Shown in pieces: positions 17,026 through 25,041 of a stretch of DNA of 64,000 nucleotides. Under the pieces are notes generated by a model. It made no database searches, was not told the origin of the DNA, and was given only the letters and a program-made list of their open reading frames with translations. Within the stretch, counting starts at the first letter, position 1, and each line of letters begins with the position of its first letter. Source of the DNA: Methylophilaceae bacterium LSUCC0717. Lineage in GTDB: Bacteria; Pseudomonadota; Gammaproteobacteria; Burkholderiales; Methylophilaceae. The DNA lies in contig CP103436.1 in the NCBI GenBank assembly GCA_024919195.1, forward strand, positions 248,001-312,000, written 5' to 3'. A program made the position numbers and the translations under genes.

Positions 17026-17503
17026 TTTTTTTTATATCAGCAAGAATGATTCGATATAAATTTCTGTAATTTTTACTTTTCTTGTCAGATTGAAATTCTT
17101 TACGAGCGGCATTTATTGTTTGGTTTAAATTGGTCAAGTCTGGTTGGAATTCATTGATGAATTCATTCAGTGCTGATTGATCATTAATGAGTTTGTCTCT
17201 CCATAACTCTGCCTCATGTTCGAATTTGACTTGAAGCCTTGAGAACGCTTTTAAAGTGTCCATTTCTTGAGTGACATTTGATAGATCGAAGTCTCGCAAT
17301 AGTTTTCCTAAAAACTGTGCTTGCCTTCGCTTAGCACTATTTTTTTTTATCTCTTTATAAAAAATAATAGCTTCAATTATTTCGTCACTTAAGGATAGCT
17401 CTTTTATTTTATGATTTGGAAGATTAGATATTTCAATACCAAATTGTTGTATATCATCAGCTTCTTTTTTTAATTGAGTTTTACTTTTTATTGAATCTTC
17501 CAT
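17009..17503 (-). CDS. darP: Ribosome-associated protein DarP (YjgA, DUF615)
   Basis: A 164-residue basic, helical protein of the DUF615/YjgA family, which associates with 50S subunits during late assembly. Family signatures: SKTQLKKEADDIQQFGIEIS at the N-terminus, LPNHKIKELSLSDEIIEAI, and RRQAQFLGKLLRDFD near residue 62. It is adjacent to and divergent from pmbA, the usual yjgA-pmbA neighbourhood in proteobacteria. Confidence 0.9.
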   Translation of the reverse strand: MEDSIKSKTQLKKEADDIQQFGIEISNLPNHKIKELSLSDEIIEAIIFYKEIKKNSAKRRQAQFLGKLLRDFDLSNVTQEMDTLKAFSRLQVKFEHEAELWRDKLINDQSALNEFINEFQPDLTNLNQTINAARKEFQSDKKSKNYRNLYRIILADIKKIRSAP

Positions 17504-17543
17504 ATGATAACGAGCAATATTATTAGTTAGTTTTAGGATTTTT

Positions 17544-18884
17544 ATGCAAAATGAAATTCTTGGTTACACCGAAGAAAAACTAAAAAATCTCTGTGAAGAT
17601 ATTATAACGCAGTCCAAGAAACTAGGCGCTGAATCTGCTGAGGTCGATGTAAGCATCGCATCAGGTAAAAATTTAACTGTGCGCAATGAAGATGTTGAAA
17701 CGTTTGAAATCAATAATGATAAAAATGTAACGTTAACCTTGTATCAAAATGGAAGAAAAAGTGTTGTCTCTTCTTCTGATTTTTCAAAAAAAACCATACA
17801 ACATTTAATTGATAATTCGCTTAATATGCTTAAGGTGACTGAGCAAGACCCTTATTTTGGTATTGTTGAACAAGATTTACATCCCAAAAAAACAAGACCA
17901 GTGGATATTTTTTATCCACAAGAATTAAGTTTTGATGACATGCTAGAAATTGCCAAAAAAACGGAGTCATCCGCTAAATCATATGATGAGCGAATTACTA
18001 ATTCAGAAGGTGCCACCATTAACTATAGCTCCTCCATATTCATGTATGCCAATTCTAATCAATTCTTTGGTGGTTTTCCCGGTTCAAGATACTCGCTTTA
18101 TTGTTCAGTCATAGGTTCAAAAGACCAAACAATGCAAAGAAGCTATGATTATTCCAATGTCAGAGATTTTCATGACTTAAAAAATCCAACCCAACTCGGC
18201 GAAGAGGCGGCAAAAAATACGATTGATCGACTAAACGTTAAAAAAATTAAGACGGGAAACTATCCCATTATTTTTCATAACACCATTTCTGATGCGATTA
18301 TAAATCCCATCTTGTCAGCAATATCAGGAAGAAATTTATACCGACAAAATTCTTTTTTACTGGACACTATTGGAACAAAAATAGCATCTGATCGATTAAC
18401 AATTTCAGAAAGACCGCTATTAATAAAAGGCCATGCATCAACTTATTTTGATGATGAAGGGGTAGAGGTTTTTGATAACACCTTGGTTGACAAGGGTGTA
18501 TTAAATCGTTATTTGTTATCAAATTATTCTGCAAAAAAATTAAATCTTTCAACTACAGGAAACGCCGGGGGAACACACAACTTAATATTTGAGCATCACA
18601 ATATTTCTCTCGCTCAAATGATTAAAGACATAAACAAAGGGTTTCTTATCACTGAATTGCTTGGACATGGGGTAAACATGGTGAACGGTGATTTTTCCAG
18701 AGGAGCGGCTGGGCTTTATATCGAAAATGGTGAGATTCAGCACGCTGTTGAAGAAATTACCATTGCAGGAAATTTAAAGGATATGGCGATGGATATTGTC
18801 AGTATCGCAGATGACGCAAATTCTAACAGCTCAAAATATATTGGCTCGGTATTAGTTGAGAAAATGGCTGTAGGAGCCAGTTAG
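17544..18884 (+). CDS. pmbA: Metallopeptidase-family protein PmbA (TldE)
   Basis: A 446-residue partner subunit of the TldD/TldE heterodimer, a protease that matures or degrades small peptides such as microcins and antitoxins. In the family TldD carries the metal site and PmbA/TldE is the non-metal subunit. Seen: AESAEVDVSIASGKNLTVRN at the N-terminus, FDDEGVE near residue 300, TGNAGGTHNL and a C-terminal GADDANSNSS-like stretch (SIADDANSNSS). A clear Shine-Dalgarno AGGA precedes the ATG. tldD is not in this window. Confidence 0.93.
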   Translation: MQNEILGYTEEKLKNLCEDIITQSKKLGAESAEVDVSIASGKNLTVRNEDVETFEINNDKNVTLTLYQNGRKSVVSSSDFSKKTIQHLIDNSLNMLKVTEQDPYFGIVEQDLHPKKTRPVDIFYPQELSFDDMLEIAKKTESSAKSYDERITNSEGATINYSSSIFMYANSNQFFGGFPGSRYSLYCSVIGSKDQTMQRSYDYSNVRDFHDLKNPTQLGEEAAKNTIDRLNVKKIKTGNYPIIFHNTISDAIINPILSAISGRNLYRQNSFLLDTIGTKIASDRLTISERPLLIKGHASTYFDDEGVEVFDNTLVDKGVLNRYLLSNYSAKKLNLSTTGNAGGTHNLIFEHHNISLAQMIKDINKGFLITELLGHGVNMVNGDFSRGAAGLYIENGEIQHAVEEITIAGNLKDMAMDIVSIADDANSNSSKYIGSVLVEKMAVGAS

Positions 18885-18899
18885 AATGTTGTTGATTAG

Positions 18900-19670
18900 T
18901 TATTTAGCAGCAGACGAAACTAATTCTTCTTCAGTAAATGGCTCATACCCGTCTGATAATAAATTTTCATCATCGTAATCGACAGATCCATCAGAATCAT
19001 TTACGAGACTGTCACGATATTGCAGATAAGCATCACGTTGGAATGCATAGGGATCAATTGAGGCTTCTTCAAGGATATCAGAGGCATTGAGTAATTCCGT
19101 TCTGGCGTCAATAAATTGACCAAGTCTTACTTGGTTTCTAGTCCTGACATCACTGATGTAACTGATCGGATCAAAATACAAGGTATCTGCAACTAATCCA
19201 AAACCATCTCTAACGGTAGACGGCCCAAAAAATGGAATAACAATATAAGCACCTGAACCAACACCCCAATGTCCTAATGTTTGACCAAAATCCTCTTTAC
19301 GTCGTTCTCCACCAGTCATTGTATGTACATCAACGAAGCCTAAAATACCAATGGTGGAGTTAATGGCGACCCTGCTAGCATCATTCAGAGCGTGTTTGAC
19401 TTTGAATTGGAGAAGGTCATTAATAACCGTAATAATATCTCTAATATTGTTAAAGAAATTATTAATTCCTTTGACAACAAAAGATGGGGCTACTGCTTTG
19501 TACCCTTTGGCTACTGGTTTAGCAACACTGTCATCAAAAGCGGTGTTGAATTTATATATTCCACGATTCATGCTTTCCAATGGGTCTGGATTGTTGGTTG
19601 TAGCGCAACCACCTAAAAGAAGGATTAATACCAACAGGGTGAAATGTTTAAAGATGTTCTTAATGTTCAT
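18900..19670 (-). CDS. mlaA: Outer-membrane lipoprotein MlaA (VacJ)
   Basis: A 256-residue lipoprotein with lipobox LLGGC (Cys22). MlaA removes mislocalised phospholipids from the outer leaflet of the outer membrane and passes them to MlaC. Family signatures: DPLESMNRGIYKFNTAFDDS, KPVAKGYKAVAPSFVVKGINN region, and FGQTLGHWGVGSGAYIVIPF. The acidic tail (NDSDGSVDYDDENL) is longer than the core domain. No other mla genes lie nearby. Its stop is 15 bp from the convergent pmbA stop. Confidence 0.93.
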   Translation of the reverse strand: MNIKNIFKHFTLLVLILLLGGCATTNNPDPLESMNRGIYKFNTAFDDSVAKPVAKGYKAVAPSFVVKGINNFFNNIRDIITVINDLLQFKVKHALNDASRVAINSTIGILGFVDVHTMTGGERRKEDFGQTLGHWGVGSGAYIVIPFFGPSTVRDGFGLVADTLYFDPISYISDVRTRNQVRLGQFIDARTELLNASDILEEASIDPYAFQRDAYLQYRDSLVNDSDGSVDYDDENLLSDGYEPFTEEELVSSAAK

Positions 19671-19748
19671 TAGGCATATTATCTAATAATTTATCCGTTA
19701 AGTCTTAGAAGTTTTCATAAATAATACAAACCGGTAAATATATTTTAA

Positions 19749-21170
19749 TTAATGTTGTTTTTTTGCAACATCATTAATATTTTCAAACATTTTTAATGCT
19801 TTTTGTCTTTGGATCGCATGATCAATAATAGGCTTTGGGTAATCCTTTGGTGAAAATTTCGTATGAGGCTCGTGAATATTTTTTTTATCAAATTCACTTA
19901 ATTCTGGCACGTATTTCTTTATAAACTTACCATCGCTATCAAATTTTTGTGACTGGAGCAGTGGATTGAAAATTCTAAACCATGGCTGAGCATCGCAGCC
20001 AACTGAAGCTGCCCATTGCCAACCACCATTGTTTGCAGAAAAATCGTAGTCAATTAATTTTTCTTTAAAATATTCCTCACCCCATCTCCAATCAATCAAA
20101 AGATCCTTGGTTAAAAAAGAAGCAACAATCATTCTTAATCGATTATGCATATAGCCTGTTGTATTTAATTGTCTCATGGCTGCATCCACTATCGGAAACC
20201 CTGTCGTACCTTGTTTCCACGATTCAAAAAAGGACTCATTATTTTCATATTGCAAATTATCGTATTGTTGTTTGAAGGAGTGACCATCTTGTACGTGTGA
20301 AAAGTTAACAATGACCTGGAAATAAAAATCACGCCAAATCAGTTCGTTTAACCATGACTTTGATCCAGACGTTGAATAATTTTGTAAACAAATATTTGCT
20401 ATTTCTCTAATGGAAATAGTTCCAAATCTGTTATGAACAGAGAGGTATGAAACACCTTTGATTGCAGGAAAATTTCTTGTTTGATCATAATGCTCAAGCC
20501 TATCTTTAAATTCATTAATTTGCTTCTGAATGTCCTGATAAGTGGTAGCGATTTGAAAAGATGAGATATTTGAACTGTCAAAACCAATCTCATCAAGTGT
20601 CAACGTATTATCAATGTGAAATTTTTCAAAAGTGATGTCATCCAGCTTGTATGAGTTTGTTCCTGAGCCACTCATAAGTAATTTTTCAAGATGATTATTT
20701 CTATAAGGAGAAAATACAGAATAATGTGTGTTGTTTTTTGTCACAATCTCATCCGCCTCAAAGAGGACTTGATCTTTGAATGATTGAAATTTTTTATTTA
20801 GTCCTGACAATTTTTTTTGTACATCGTTATCACGATTTACCCCATATTTCTCATAATCTCTATTTACAAAAACAGCATCAGCATTTATGGACTCCGCTAG
20901 TTTAGGTATTTCATGGACAGGATCGCCAAATAGTATCCAGATGTCAGAACCATACTTTTTAAGAGTTTGCTTGATGTCTTGTAATACTTGATAAATAAAA
21001 TCGACTCTCTGGTCATTTTTATTTTTAAGTTTACCCAAAATATTTGTATCGAAAACAAAGCAAATGCTGACCGAGTTCGATTGAGAAGCAGCCTCATGTA
21101 AAGCAGTATTGTCATGCAGGCGGAGGTCTCTTCGAAGCCACACTAATGATTTTGAAAAGGGCTTATTCAC
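19749..21170 (-). CDS. phrB: Deoxyribodipyrimidine photolyase (class I)
   Basis: A 473-residue light-driven flavoprotein that repairs cyclobutane pyrimidine dimers. The N-terminal antenna domain starts KSLVWLRRDLRLHDNTAL. The FAD-binding domain contains ELIWRDFYFQ, TGFPIVDAAMRQL, GYMHNRLRMIVASFL and the conserved DYDFSANNGGWQWAAS. I place the start at GTG 21170, which overlaps the rlmH stop by 8 bases (GTGAATAA). An ATG 17 codons upstream (21221) would add residues unlike the family. It is the last gene of the panD-rsfS-rlmH-phrB run and fits a sunlit habitat. Confidence 0.93.
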   Translation of the reverse strand: MNKPFSKSLVWLRRDLRLHDNTALHEAASQSNSVSICFVFDTNILGKLKNKNDQRVDFIYQVLQDIKQTLKKYGSDIWILFGDPVHEIPKLAESINADAVFVNRDYEKYGVNRDNDVQKKLSGLNKKFQSFKDQVLFEADEIVTKNNTHYSVFSPYRNNHLEKLLMSGSGTNSYKLDDITFEKFHIDNTLTLDEIGFDSSNISSFQIATTYQDIQKQINEFKDRLEHYDQTRNFPAIKGVSYLSVHNRFGTISIREIANICLQNYSTSGSKSWLNELIWRDFYFQVIVNFSHVQDGHSFKQQYDNLQYENNESFFESWKQGTTGFPIVDAAMRQLNTTGYMHNRLRMIVASFLTKDLLIDWRWGEEYFKEKLIDYDFSANNGGWQWAASVGCDAQPWFRIFNPLLQSQKFDSDGKFIKKYVPELSEFDKKNIHEPHTKFSPKDYPKPIIDHAIQRQKALKMFENINDVAKKQH

Positions 21171-21627
21171 GATGGTATGGGAGATTATTGATAATAGAAT
21201 ACGATCTATATATTTGTTCAATCAAAAAGACTTTAACCAACTGATGTGGCAAAGTTAAATTCGATAGACTCATCACCAGGTTGCTTTTATCAAGAACAGC
21301 CTGGTCCAGCCCATCAGCTCCACCAATAATAAAATTTATATTTGAATGATTTAACATGATTTTTTCCAGCTGTTGAGACATTTCAACAGATGAAAAAGTT
21401 TGTCCTTTTTCATCCAAACTAATAACAAAAGCATTGCTATCAATTTTTGATAGAATGTTTTGTGACTCAAGCTCTTTCTTGATTTTAATATTCTTATCTT
21501 TTGATTTTAACTGAAGGTTGATCCACTCAATCTTTGAATATGCAGAGACCTTGTGCGAGTAGGAGTTAATTAAATGATTTATTTCTTTACTAGGTTGTGA
21601 GCCAATGCTGATTATTTTGATAATCAA
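21163..21627 (-). CDS. rlmH: 23S rRNA pseudouridine-1915 N3-methyltransferase RlmH
   Basis: A 154-residue SPOUT methyltransferase that acts on assembled 70S ribosomes. The knot region that binds S-adenosylmethionine is FIIGGADGLDQAVLDKSN, followed by LSLPHQLVKVFLIEQIYRS-like sequence (SNLTLPHQLVKVFLIEQIY), and the conserved terminus YHRE. The length is standard. rsfS-rlmH is a conserved ribosome-related pair; the rsfS stop is immediately upstream with no spacer. Confidence 0.95.
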   Translation of the reverse strand: MIIKIISIGSQPSKEINHLINSYSHKVSAYSKIEWINLQLKSKDKNIKIKKELESQNILSKIDSNAFVISLDEKGQTFSSVEMSQQLEKIMLNHSNINFIIGGADGLDQAVLDKSNLVMSLSNLTLPHQLVKVFLIEQIYRSYSIINNLPYHRE

Positions 21628-21951
21628 TTATGATTGCCAAAGCTCTTCAAGATTAAAGTAGGCTCTCGTGGTTGGCAGCATAATATGAACAAGAACTTCG
21701 TTGAGGTCAACTAAAACCCATTCTCCGTCTCCTTCACCTTCGATATTTGCCACATTTTTACCAATATCTTTAAGAGTGTCTTTTAAATGCCTGGCTAGTG
21801 CTTTGGTTTGTCTGTTTGAATTGGCTGATGCAATGATCATGTAATCAGCAATGGAGGTTTTTTTTCGTACATCAATCACAGTAATATCAAAAGCTTTAAT
21901 GTCTTCTAGAGAGTTGACTATGATTTGATTTAATTTTGTTCCTGAAGTCAA
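21628..21951 (-). CDS. rsfS: Ribosomal silencing factor RsfS
   Basis: A 107-residue protein that binds uL14 on the 50S subunit and blocks subunit joining in starvation. Signatures: FDITVIDVRKKTSIADYMII, SANSNRQTKALARHLKD, and GEGDGEWVLVDLNEVLVHIM. It lies 3 bp after panD and abuts rlmH. Confidence 0.95.
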   Translation of the reverse strand: MTSGTKLNQIIVNSLEDIKAFDITVIDVRKKTSIADYMIIASANSNRQTKALARHLKDTLKDIGKNVANIEGEGDGEWVLVDLNEVLVHIMLPTTRAYFNLEELWQS

Positions 21952-21954
21952 ATT

Positions 21955-22335
21955 TTAGGCAGCTTGAATGTCGATGGAGTTTTTTGTAATGGTGATGTTA
22001 TTCTCACTATCAACATAAACCAATGAAGGCGAATATTTTTCTAATTCAATTTCATTATAATCTGCATAGGTTGCGATAATAAGCATATCACCAGGATTGG
22101 CTTTATGAGCGGCAGCTCCGTTTATTGAAATAATGCCCGAACCCTGTTCAGCCGAGATGGCATAAGTGGTAAATCTTTCGCCATTGGTAATGTTATAAAT
22201 AGCAATTTGTTCATACTCATTGATATTTGCTTCTTTGAGTAGATTAATATCTATGGCACATGAACCCTCATATTCCAATTCAGAGTGAGTAACCGTTACT
22301 CGATGTAACTTTGATTTCAACATTCTTCTTAACAT
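21955..22335 (-). CDS. panD: Aspartate 1-decarboxylase (proenzyme)
   Basis: The 126-residue pyruvoyl enzyme makes beta-alanine for pantothenate. The self-cleavage site is Gly24-Ser25 in YEGSCAID; Ser25 becomes the pyruvoyl group. [14 protein letters not shown] precedes it, and [24 protein letters not shown]-like sequence follows. The N-terminus [13 protein letters not shown] matches the family's usual start, supporting the first ATG. Downstream of panC after a 52-bp gap containing a promoter candidate. Confidence 0.96.
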   Translation of the reverse strand: MLRRMLKSKLHRVTVTHSELEYEGSCAIDINLLKEANINEYEQIAIYNITNGERFTTYAISAEQGSGIISINGAAAHKANPGDMLIIATYADYNEIELEKYSPSLVYVDSENNITITKNSIDIQAA

Positions 22336-22368
22336 AAAGTTAAAACACCAAATAAATTGTAAGACGCT

Positions 22369-22397
22369 ATTATAAACTCAGATATATTTAGATGCAA
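22369..22397 (-). promoter_or_regulatory. Candidate promoter for panD-rsfS-rlmH-phrB
   Basis: A perfect TATAAT lies at 22374-22369 on the minus strand and a weak -35 (TTGCAT) at 22397-22392, 17 bp apart. The predicted start near 22362 gives a leader of about 27 nt. The discriminator TATAATAGCG is the same as at the tRNA-Arg promoter. The -35 overlaps the 3' end of panC. Confidence 0.4.
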
Positions 22398-23215
22398 AAT
22401 TCAATATTATCAATTAAGCGAACCTTCCCTAAATATGCAGCAACGAGTGCAACTAGTTTTCTTTCGCTATGATGGGGTGCTAATAAAGTTTTTTGTGATC
22501 GTATCGACACATAATCTACTTTCCAGCCATTATCCTGTAATTCTCTAGCAACTTTTTTTTCCATTGAACGCAGATCAGAAATTGTTTTCAAATTTGCTTT
22601 GACATAAGTCAGTTGTTGGTAAAGCATTGAAGCAACATGCAGATTTTTTTTTGCAATTAATGAGTTTCTCGAGCTCATAGCAAGCCCCGATTGTTCTCGT
22701 TCAGTATTTACTGCTAATACTTTAATAGGGTAACAAAAATCATTTAAAAATTTTTTTAAAATAAATAATTGTTGATAATCTTTTTTGCCTAGTAGTAAAT
22801 AACTCGGTCGAATTATATTGCAAAAACGAGCTACGATACTTATGACTCCTTCAAAATGACCCGGTCTATTTTTGTCACATAAATCATGCTTTATTTTTTT
22901 TAAATCAAACGTAAAGGGATTGTTGATTGTATTCATTTGTTCTTTATTGGGAACAAAAACAATGTCAACATTTTCTTTTTGTAACTTAATAAGATCTTCT
23001 TTAAGGGTTCTCGGATAGGATTTAAAGTCTGCTGAACTATTAAATTGGATTTCATTAACAAAAATTGAGACTACTACTAATTTATTTAGACTGCGTGCTT
23101 TACGAACTAAAGCTAAGTGCCCATCATGTAAGTTACCCATTGTAGGCACAAAAGCAATTTCTTTATTCTGTGAAACATACTTGTTCAGCCCCTGAATACT
23201 TTTAATAGTGTTCAT
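22388..23215 (-). CDS. panC: Pantothenate synthetase
   Basis: The 275-residue enzyme ligates pantoate and beta-alanine using ATP. The HxGH nucleotide motif is in PTMGNLHDGHLALVRKA. SIFVNEIQFNSSADFKSYPRT, GHFEGVISIVARFCNIIRP, GKKDYQQL and the catalytic GLAMSSRN all match the family. Its ATG overlaps the panB stop by 4 bp. Unlike its PanB neighbour, its active-site motifs are all conserved. Confidence 0.96.
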   Translation of the reverse strand: MNTIKSIQGLNKYVSQNKEIAFVPTMGNLHDGHLALVRKARSLNKLVVVSIFVNEIQFNSSADFKSYPRTLKEDLIKLQKENVDIVFVPNKEQMNTINNPFTFDLKKIKHDLCDKNRPGHFEGVISIVARFCNIIRPSYLLLGKKDYQQLFILKKFLNDFCYPIKVLAVNTEREQSGLAMSSRNSLIAKKNLHVASMLYQQLTYVKANLKTISDLRSMEKKVARELQDNGWKVDYVSIRSQKTLLAPHHSERKLVALVAAYLGKVRLIDNIEFCI

Positions 23216-23910
23216 GAAGTTTTTTTAAAAAAATTAGCTAGGTGTTTGAAAGCAGCACTTTGTTGATTAATATTGATTTTTATTTCTTCACCCTTTAGTA
23301 AACCAAGCGCTGCATACATTACGTCAACTTTTCCATTACAGAAATTTGTATTTTTATAACCAACTAATGGTATTGAGACACTCTCTGATACTTTTTTATT
23401 TGCTGCTGTCGACATCTTTGACAATACAATCAGTTTTGCTCCAGAGTCTTCATGTTCTTTTGCTATTCGTGCATATTCACTTGGTGTATTTTTTGGCGAG
23501 TGCTTTTGAGGTGTGATACCGATATGAGTACAAATAGATATATTTTTTTTTGTTAATGTGGCGACTAGATGATTAATCTCTCCATGACCCTCTATTTTTA
23601 TTATATCTGCACCAAACTTAGTTAGCTTTTTCGCATGGGAAATGGCTAGCTGATTATTTATTAATGAGTGTGATGGGAGGTCAGCGATGATAGGTAAAGA
23701 CGTTACTTTTTTAATTATTTTTAGAATCTCTATTAAATCTTTTAGATTTACATCAGTGGTATTTTTATAACCTAGATTGAGAATTCCTGTTGAATCTCCA
23801 ACTAAAATGGCATCACAACCAAGAAGGTTTGCAATATTGGCAGATGTTGCATCATAACAACTCATGATTTTTAAAAAATTATTTTTTTTAACTTTTAATT
23901 TTTTACTCAT
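23212..23910 (-). CDS. panB: 3-methyl-2-oxobutanoate hydroxymethyltransferase, divergent
   Basis: A 232-residue PanB homologue, about 30 residues shorter than the usual enzyme, which transfers a hydroxymethyl group to 2-ketoisovalerate. SCYDATSANIANLLGCDAIL, VGDST (Asp39), ADLPS (Asp77), KIEG (Lys105, Glu107) and CTHIGITPQ are recognisable, so the metal ligands are kept. The catalytic glutamate of the usual LECVP motif is replaced: the aligned segment here is VLSKMS, with Ser164. The GIGAG-type substrate loop reads GYKNT. The operon context panB-panC-panD supports the role, but activity is uncertain. First gene of the trio by direction of transcription. Confidence 0.82.
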   Translation of the reverse strand: MSKKLKVKKNNFLKIMSCYDATSANIANLLGCDAILVGDSTGILNLGYKNTTDVNLKDLIEILKIIKKVTSLPIIADLPSHSLINNQLAISHAKKLTKFGADIIKIEGHGEINHLVATLTKKNISICTHIGITPQKHSPKNTPSEYARIAKEHEDSGAKLIVLSKMSTAANKKVSESVSIPLVGYKNTNFCNGKVDVMYAALGLLKGEEIKININQQSAAFKHLANFFKKTS

Positions 23911-23914
23911 GTTA

Positions 23915-24565
23915 TTAGATTACCCTAGGATTAAAAAACTCTCTTGTGGATGATAATTGCTCAATTTTTTCAACTAACATTGAAATAGCTCCAGGATCAT
24001 CAATAATATCTAGGTTTTCGTTATTCACAATTAAAAGTTTTTGATTATATTTAAAATGAAAGAAGTTGCTGTAAGCTTCAGCAATTTTCTCCAGGTACTC
24101 TGTAGAAATCGTTTTTTCATAGTTAATGCTTCGTCTCTCCACCCTTTTTTTTAATAACTCGACAGGCGTTTGAAGATAAATGACCAGATCTGGTTTAGGA
24201 ACTTTAAGCTCGAGAAACTGATAAATTTGTTTGTAAAGTTTTAGTTCTTCCTCATCTAGGTTGAGTTGGGCAAAAATTGGATCTTTATAAATAAAAAAGT
24301 CTGCTACCGTGCCCTTATGAAAGAAATCATTTTGTTTTATGTCATTTATTTGCTCAGCTCTTTGAAAAAGAAAAAATAATTGAGTTGGAAGGGCATACTG
24401 GGACATGTTTTTGTAAAACTTAGGAAGAAAAGGATTCTGGTCAGCTTTTTCTTTTACGAAATTAGAGCCAAAGTTTTCACTTAGCATTCTTGATAAAGTC
24501 GATTTGCCTGAGCCAATTGGGCCTTCAACAACAATATAAGGATATTTCTTAAAGGGATTAATCAT
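23915..24565 (-). CDS. Deoxynucleoside kinase family protein
   Basis: A 216-residue kinase of the dCK/dGK family. The P-loop is in YIVVEGPIGSGKSTLSRML (residues 9-27). The DRS-like region and the arginine-rich lid KKRVERRSINYEKTI near 135 are present, and PDLVIYLQTPVELL is the typical core strand. It phosphorylates deoxynucleosides for salvage; substrate choice cannot be read. Overlaps folK by 8 bases (ATGATTAA). The folK-dNK-panB-panC order is common in Betaproteobacteria as I recall it. Confidence 0.88.
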   Translation of the reverse strand: MINPFKKYPYIVVEGPIGSGKSTLSRMLSENFGSNFVKEKADQNPFLPKFYKNMSQYALPTQLFFLFQRAEQINDIKQNDFFHKGTVADFFIYKDPIFAQLNLDEEELKLYKQIYQFLELKVPKPDLVIYLQTPVELLKKRVERRSINYEKTISTEYLEKIAEAYSNFFHFKYNQKLLIVNNENLDIIDDPGAISMLVEKIEQLSSTREFFNPRVI

Positions 24566-25040
24566 TAATTATGTTTATAGTTTTTATGTCAAGTTTACCT
24601 AAAAATTCTTTGAGGTTGTTTATTTTGGGTATTTTTATTGATGGCTCAATTTCAAGTAATGGAATCATTACAAATGCCCTTTCTAGCATTCTAGGGTGAG
24701 GGATAACTAACTCTTTTTCATTAATACATAAATCATCAAATAAAAGAATATCGATATCAATGGTGCGAGGCCCATTGAATATTTTTTTTATTCTTTTTTG
24801 TTTTTTTTCAATTTCCTGGAAGTGTTGCAGTAATTCATTTGGTAATAAATCGGTTTCAATTGATATAACTTGGTTAAAAAAATTTGGTTGATTTAAATAA
24901 CCAACAGGAAGTGATTCGTATACATTTGATTTTTTTTGAACAGAGGTTTTTTCTATATTGTTGATTGAAAAAATAGCATCCTTTAATTGTTTAAGAGGAT
25001 TTGACATGTTACTTCCTAAACCTAAATATACCTTATGCAT
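24558..25040 (-). CDS. folK: HPPK, 2-amino-4-hydroxy-6-hydroxymethyldihydropteridine pyrophosphokinase
   Basis: The 160-residue enzyme of folate synthesis transfers pyrophosphate from ATP to hydroxymethyl-dihydropterin. Signatures: VYLGLGSNMSNPLKQLKDAI, YESLPVGYLNQPNFFNQVI, and the PPPK motif GPRTIDIDILLFDDL with IPHPRMLERAFVMIPL. Length is standard. It starts one base after the pcnB stop. Confidence 0.96.
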   Translation of the reverse strand: MHKVYLGLGSNMSNPLKQLKDAIFSINNIEKTSVQKKSNVYESLPVGYLNQPNFFNQVISIETDLLPNELLQHFQEIEKKQKRIKKIFNGPRTIDIDILLFDDLCINEKELVIPHPRMLERAFVMIPLLEIEPSIKIPKINNLKEFLGKLDIKTINIIND

Positions 25041-25041
25041 A

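Noticed and set aside
21171-21221. Longer photolyase start at the upstream ATG
   Set aside because: The added residues fall inside rlmH and precede a GTG that gives a family-like N-terminus and an 8-nt junction.
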